Below are positions 61,290 to 64,000 of a stretch of 64,000 nt of DNA, piece by piece. The DNA is from Gammaproteobacteria bacterium (GTDB taxonomy: Bacteria; Pseudomonadota; Gammaproteobacteria; Pseudomonadales; Pseudohongiellaceae), in NCBI GenBank assembly GCA_021773355.1, contig JAJFKE010000023.1, forward strand, positions 558,001 through 622,000, given 5' to 3'. The position numbers were made by a program, and so were the translations under genes. Numbering within the stretch: the stretch's first letter is position 1; every line of letters starts with the position of its first letter. The notes under the pieces are model-generated. The model did no database searches. It was given only the letters and a program-made list of their open reading frames with translations, and was not told where the DNA came from.

Positions 61290-63172
61290 GAGTTGCTTCC
61301 TGGCTGCGCGATCTTCTTGTGAATGGCCGCTAAAATTTCACCAATCTTAAAAGGCTGACCGGAAACTTTATTCAATGCTTCTGCATCGATTAAAAATTCG
61401 GAACGAACTAAGCGTACAAATTGCCCAGTATTCATTTCGGGCACCAGTATTGAATCGAAAGCTCTCAATAGATCACCTAGATTTCGCGGTAATGGAGACA
61501 AATAGCGCACCTGAATATGTGACACGTCTACCCCCTCTGCTCTTGCTCTTTTTACTGCCTGGTGGATAGCACCGAAGGTGGAACCCCAGCCTACAACCGC
61601 CAATTTACCGGAGTCATTGCCGAGACAAACATCCTGCAGAGGAATATCCTTGGCGATTCCGGCTATCTTCGCGTGGCGCAGGTCTGTCATCTTCTGATGG
61701 TTTTCTGGATCGTAGGAAATATCGCCGGTATCAAAGCTGCGCTCGATGCCGCCGATACGATGTTCCAGTCCAGCAGTACCGGGCTTGGCCCAAACTCGCG
61801 CCAATGTGTCTTCGTTTCTTAAGGAAGGCCTGAATCCTTCAGGATCACTGTGATGCGCGACGGGGAAAGGAAGCAAGGAGGCCACATCCGGAATCTTCCA
61901 GGGCTCGGCAGCATTGGCCAGATAACCATCGGACAGCAACATCACCGGTGTCATATATTTTGTGGCAATGCGTACAGCTTCAATAGCCACGTCGAAACAA
62001 TCGCCAGGTGTAGACGATGCAATAACCGGCATCGGAGTATCACCATGGCGGCCGTACAAAGCCATATTCAAATCTGACTGCTCAGTCTTAGTGGGAAGAC
62101 CTGTTGATGGGCCCCCGCGCTGAGTATTAACGATGACTAGCGGTAACTCAGTTGCCGCCGCCAGGGCGATTCCTTCCGATTTAAGCGCTATGCCGGGGCC
62201 GGCACTGGAAGTCACACCCAGGGCACCGGCAAAAGAAGCACCAATTGCTGCACATACAGCAGCAATTTCGTCTTCTGCTTGAAAAGTGTTGATGTTGAAT
62301 TCACGACGTCTAACCAACTCGTGTAATAAATTTGAGGCAGGCGTGATCGGATAGGAGGCAAACAGTAGATCGATGTTTGCTAATTCAGAGCCAGCGATCA
62401 AACCCCATGCCAAGGCAGTAGTGCCAGTCATATTGCGGTAGGTGCCAGGTGCAACTTTCGCGCGCGGCACTTTATAAACATGTATACCTGCTGGAAGTTC
62501 TGCTGTTTCACCGTAGGCATGACCCGCATTCAAAGCGGCAATATTGGCATTCGCTATGTCCGGCTTATTGGCGAATTTTGTCTTCAGACTCTCTATGGTG
62601 GAATCACGATCTCGATCGAACAACCACAGTACCAAACCCAGGGTCCACATATTTTTGCTGCGCAGCCCGGCTTTGTGCCCAAGATTAAATTCTTCTACGG
62701 CTGCCAGGACCTGCTTCGATATATCTATGTCGAGCACGCGATACCTGTCCAAGGACCCATCTTCCAGTGGATTTTCCTGATATTTAGCTTTGCTGAGATT
62801 CTTGGCAGTGAAGGCACCGCTATCAACGATTAATAAGCCACCTTCTACCAGATTTGCAATATTCGTTATTAACGCTGCAGGATTCATTGCCACTAAAACA
62901 TCAAGCGCATCACCTGCGGTTGTTACATCCTCGGCACCGAAATAAATTTGAAAAGCGGAAACACCAAAGGTGGCACCGACCGGCGCGCGTATTTCAGCGG
63001 GAAAGTCTGGGAATGTCGAGAGATCATTGCCGTAAAGGGCTGTCGCTTCCGTAAAGTTCGAACCAGTGAGTTGCATACCATCGCCGGAGTCTCCAGCAAA
63101 GCGTACCACTACATCGACTACTTCTTTTTCGTCGAGGTGATGTTCATGCAATTTTTCTTCTGCTAATTCCAT
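61286..63172 (-). CDS. korA: 2-oxoacid:ferredoxin oxidoreductase alpha subunit with fused gamma domain (KorA)
   Basis: The ATG at 63172 begins MELAEEKLHEHH; a TTG at 63217 would add 15 residues. The 628-residue chain starts with the gamma domain (VVVRFAGDSGDGMQLTGSNF, then FPDFPAEIRAPVGATFGVSAFQI), followed from about 240 by the alpha domain: ALAWGLIAGSELANIDLLFASYPITPASNLLHEL, EDEIAAVCAAIGASFAGALGVTSSAGPG, and LVIVNTQRGGPSTGLPTKTEQSDL, the pyrimidine-domain signature. This is the gamma-alpha fusion KorA. No delta (ferredoxin-like) subunit is present in the window. Confidence 0.93.
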   Translation of the reverse strand: MELAEEKLHEHHLDEKEVVDVVVRFAGDSGDGMQLTGSNFTEATALYGNDLSTFPDFPAEIRAPVGATFGVSAFQIYFGAEDVTTAGDALDVLVAMNPAALITNIANLVEGGLLIVDSGAFTAKNLSKAKYQENPLEDGSLDRYRVLDIDISKQVLAAVEEFNLGHKAGLRSKNMWTLGLVLWLFDRDRDSTIESLKTKFANKPDIANANIAALNAGHAYGETAELPAGIHVYKVPRAKVAPGTYRNMTGTTALAWGLIAGSELANIDLLFASYPITPASNLLHELVRRREFNINTFQAEDEIAAVCAAIGASFAGALGVTSSAGPGIALKSEGIALAAATELPLVIVNTQRGGPSTGLPTKTEQSDLNMALYGRHGDTPMPVIASSTPGDCFDVAIEAVRIATKYMTPVMLLSDGYLANAAEPWKIPDVASLLPFPVAHHSDPEGFRPSLRNEDTLARVWAKPGTAGLEHRIGGIERSFDTGDISYDPENHQKMTDLRHAKIAGIAKDIPLQDVCLGNDSGKLAVVGWGSTFGAIHQAVKRARAEGVDVSHIQVRYLSPLPRNLGDLLRAFDSILVPEMNTGQFVRLVRSEFLIDAEALNKVSGQPFKIGEILAAIHKKIAQPGSNS

Positions 63173-63364
63173 GATAAATCTGTAATACCTTAGTAGCTGT
63201 TTGAGGGCACTGGTCAATCACGGCTAATTTGAGTTAATCGGCACTGAGCGTCAACTGTAACAGCTGTGTATAGCTTAGCGACTTGCTAAAAACGAGGCAG
63301 GATTCTATCAGATTAATATTGGCGGGTCTTAGAAATTGATGCCTTGAAGGCCCGCCATTTGGAG

Positions 63365-64000
63365 CTATTGCTTGATAAATTTTCTCATTATCATGCCATC
63401 GCCGCCTTCACCACCGGTGACCTCGCCCGTATAGACATTGCCATCGGCATCCACCACAACACCCTCAGGCTCAGAGCCCGAGATGAAGCCCATAACGGTT
63501 CCGTCCTCCGCGCTGCCATAGGTCACGCCACGCTTGCTCTGATAGTCGGCCACATAAAGGATATCGTTCTGGTCGATGAACATGCCACTGGGCCAGCCGA
63601 ACTGATCCCATTCGGTAATATACGTGCCCTGTTGATCGAAAATCTGAATGCGGTGATTGGACCGATCCCCAACAAGCACACGACCACGGCTATCAATGAC
63701 AATTGTATGAGGAAGATCGAACTCACCGGGGCCTGTACCCTTGTGCCCCCATTCCATTAGGTATCGACCTTCCTTACTGAACTTAACAATACGATTATTC
63801 CAATGCCCATCGGCAACAAAGATATCGCCATTGGCAGCTACCGCCGAATCTGCAGGACCATCGAAGGTATTGGGAAGCGTGCCCCTAAACCCACGAGTAC
63901 CGAGACGCAGCAGAATATTTCCCTCTGTATCGAATTTGGTAACGGCATTGCCGGTTTGACGATTGTAGTCAGTTGCCCACAAGGATCCATCGGGCGCTGC
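63365..64000 (-). CDS. NHL six-bladed propeller protein (partial, N-terminus beyond window)
   Basis: The frame is open from the right edge and ends at 63365. It gives three to four NHL blades: FDGPADSAVAANGDIFVADGHWNNRIVKF, FDLPHTIVIDSRGRVLVGDRSNHRIQIF, WPSGMFIDQNDILYVADYQS and PEGVVVDADGNVYTGEV. The third and fourth blades follow the exported NHL protein at 26862-27914 nearly blade for blade (GDRSN.RIQ.FDQ.G....W.QFG.PSG), so the two are paralogues. The signal and first blades lie outside the window. It sits 193 bases from the korA start. Confidence 0.88.
   Translation of the reverse strand, partial: AAPDGSLWATDYNRQTGNAVTKFDTEGNILLRLGTRGFRGTLPNTFDGPADSAVAANGDIFVADGHWNNRIVKFSKEGRYLMEWGHKGTGPGEFDLPHTIVIDSRGRVLVGDRSNHRIQIFDQQGTYITEWDQFGWPSGMFIDQNDILYVADYQSKRGVTYGSAEDGTVMGFISGSEPEGVVVDADGNVYTGEVTGGEGGDGMIMRKFIKQ

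Overview
The window looks like a piece of the chromosome of an aerobic, heterotrophic, probably marine gammaproteobacterium. Grounds are the moderate GC, many Sec/Tat-exported proteins and lipoproteins, and gene families common in Pseudohongiella/OM182/Cellvibrio-like lineages (PQQ dehydrogenase with fused cytochrome c, GMC oxidoreductase plus gluconate-dehydrogenase subunit 3, DUF6152, DUF6351, KorAB). The lineage is inference only; there is no rRNA or tRNA in the window. No phage, plasmid, CRISPR or intact insertion sequence was found.

Layout. 1-3.7 kb: 5' part of a FadR/GntR regulator behind a tandem palindromic operator, a class III nucleotidyl cyclase fused to a degenerate HD-GYP domain, and a rhodanese lipoprotein. 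3.8-13.3 kb (minus strand): a heme-c lipoprotein and a small protein, then a run made of a Fe(II)/2-oxoglutarate dioxygenase, aldo/keto reductase, Gfo/Idh/MocA dehydrogenase and sodium:solute symporter, behind a quaternary-amine-type ABC importer (ATPase plus permease/binding-protein fusion). This reads as a solute uptake and oxidation locus. 13.7-18.9 kb: PQQ alcohol dehydrogenase, gamma-glutamyltransferase lipoprotein, a cloverleaf-like inverted-repeat element and a CPBP protease. 19.1-21.4 kb: a linalool dehydratase/isomerase homologue overlapping a small membrane-anchored partner. 21.6-24.5 kb: an island of small plus-strand genes (RidA, DUF899, two DUF1801, small membrane/lipoproteins) with an 80-bp dispersed repeat.

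24.5-35.2 kb: an MFS exporter, cyclase-family hydrolase and NHL propeller operon; TPR/TonB-like and DUF4159 proteins; an exported M20 peptidase; an exported metzincin-type protease followed by a two-TM potassium channel. 35.2-39.9 kb: an SGKP-family exported protein, a three-gene ABC exporter, and divergently an ECF sigma factor overlapping a DUF6768 membrane protein (likely its regulator). 39.9-49 kb: a CapA-like protein, a broken FMN reductase gene, a DUF6351 lipoprotein, a YkgJ cysteine-cluster protein, a propeller-like protein, then cytochrome lipoprotein - HupE - membrane protein. 49-60 kb: DUF6152 and SGKP proteins with duplicated palindromes upstream of DUF6152, a PepSY-type membrane protein, a five-gene operon (GlcDH subunit 3, GMC oxidoreductase, acyltransferase 3, PaaK-like ligase, MFS exporter), a cupin and a PhoX-like protein. 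60-64 kb: korAB (2-oxoacid:ferredoxin oxidoreductase) and a second NHL propeller cut by the window edge.

The points most worth follow-up are the LDI-like pair, the cyclase/HD-GYP fusion, the dioxygenase/QAT uptake locus, the GMC-acyltransferase-ligase-exporter operon, the ECF/DUF6768/ABC module, and several unexplained inverted or dispersed repeats.
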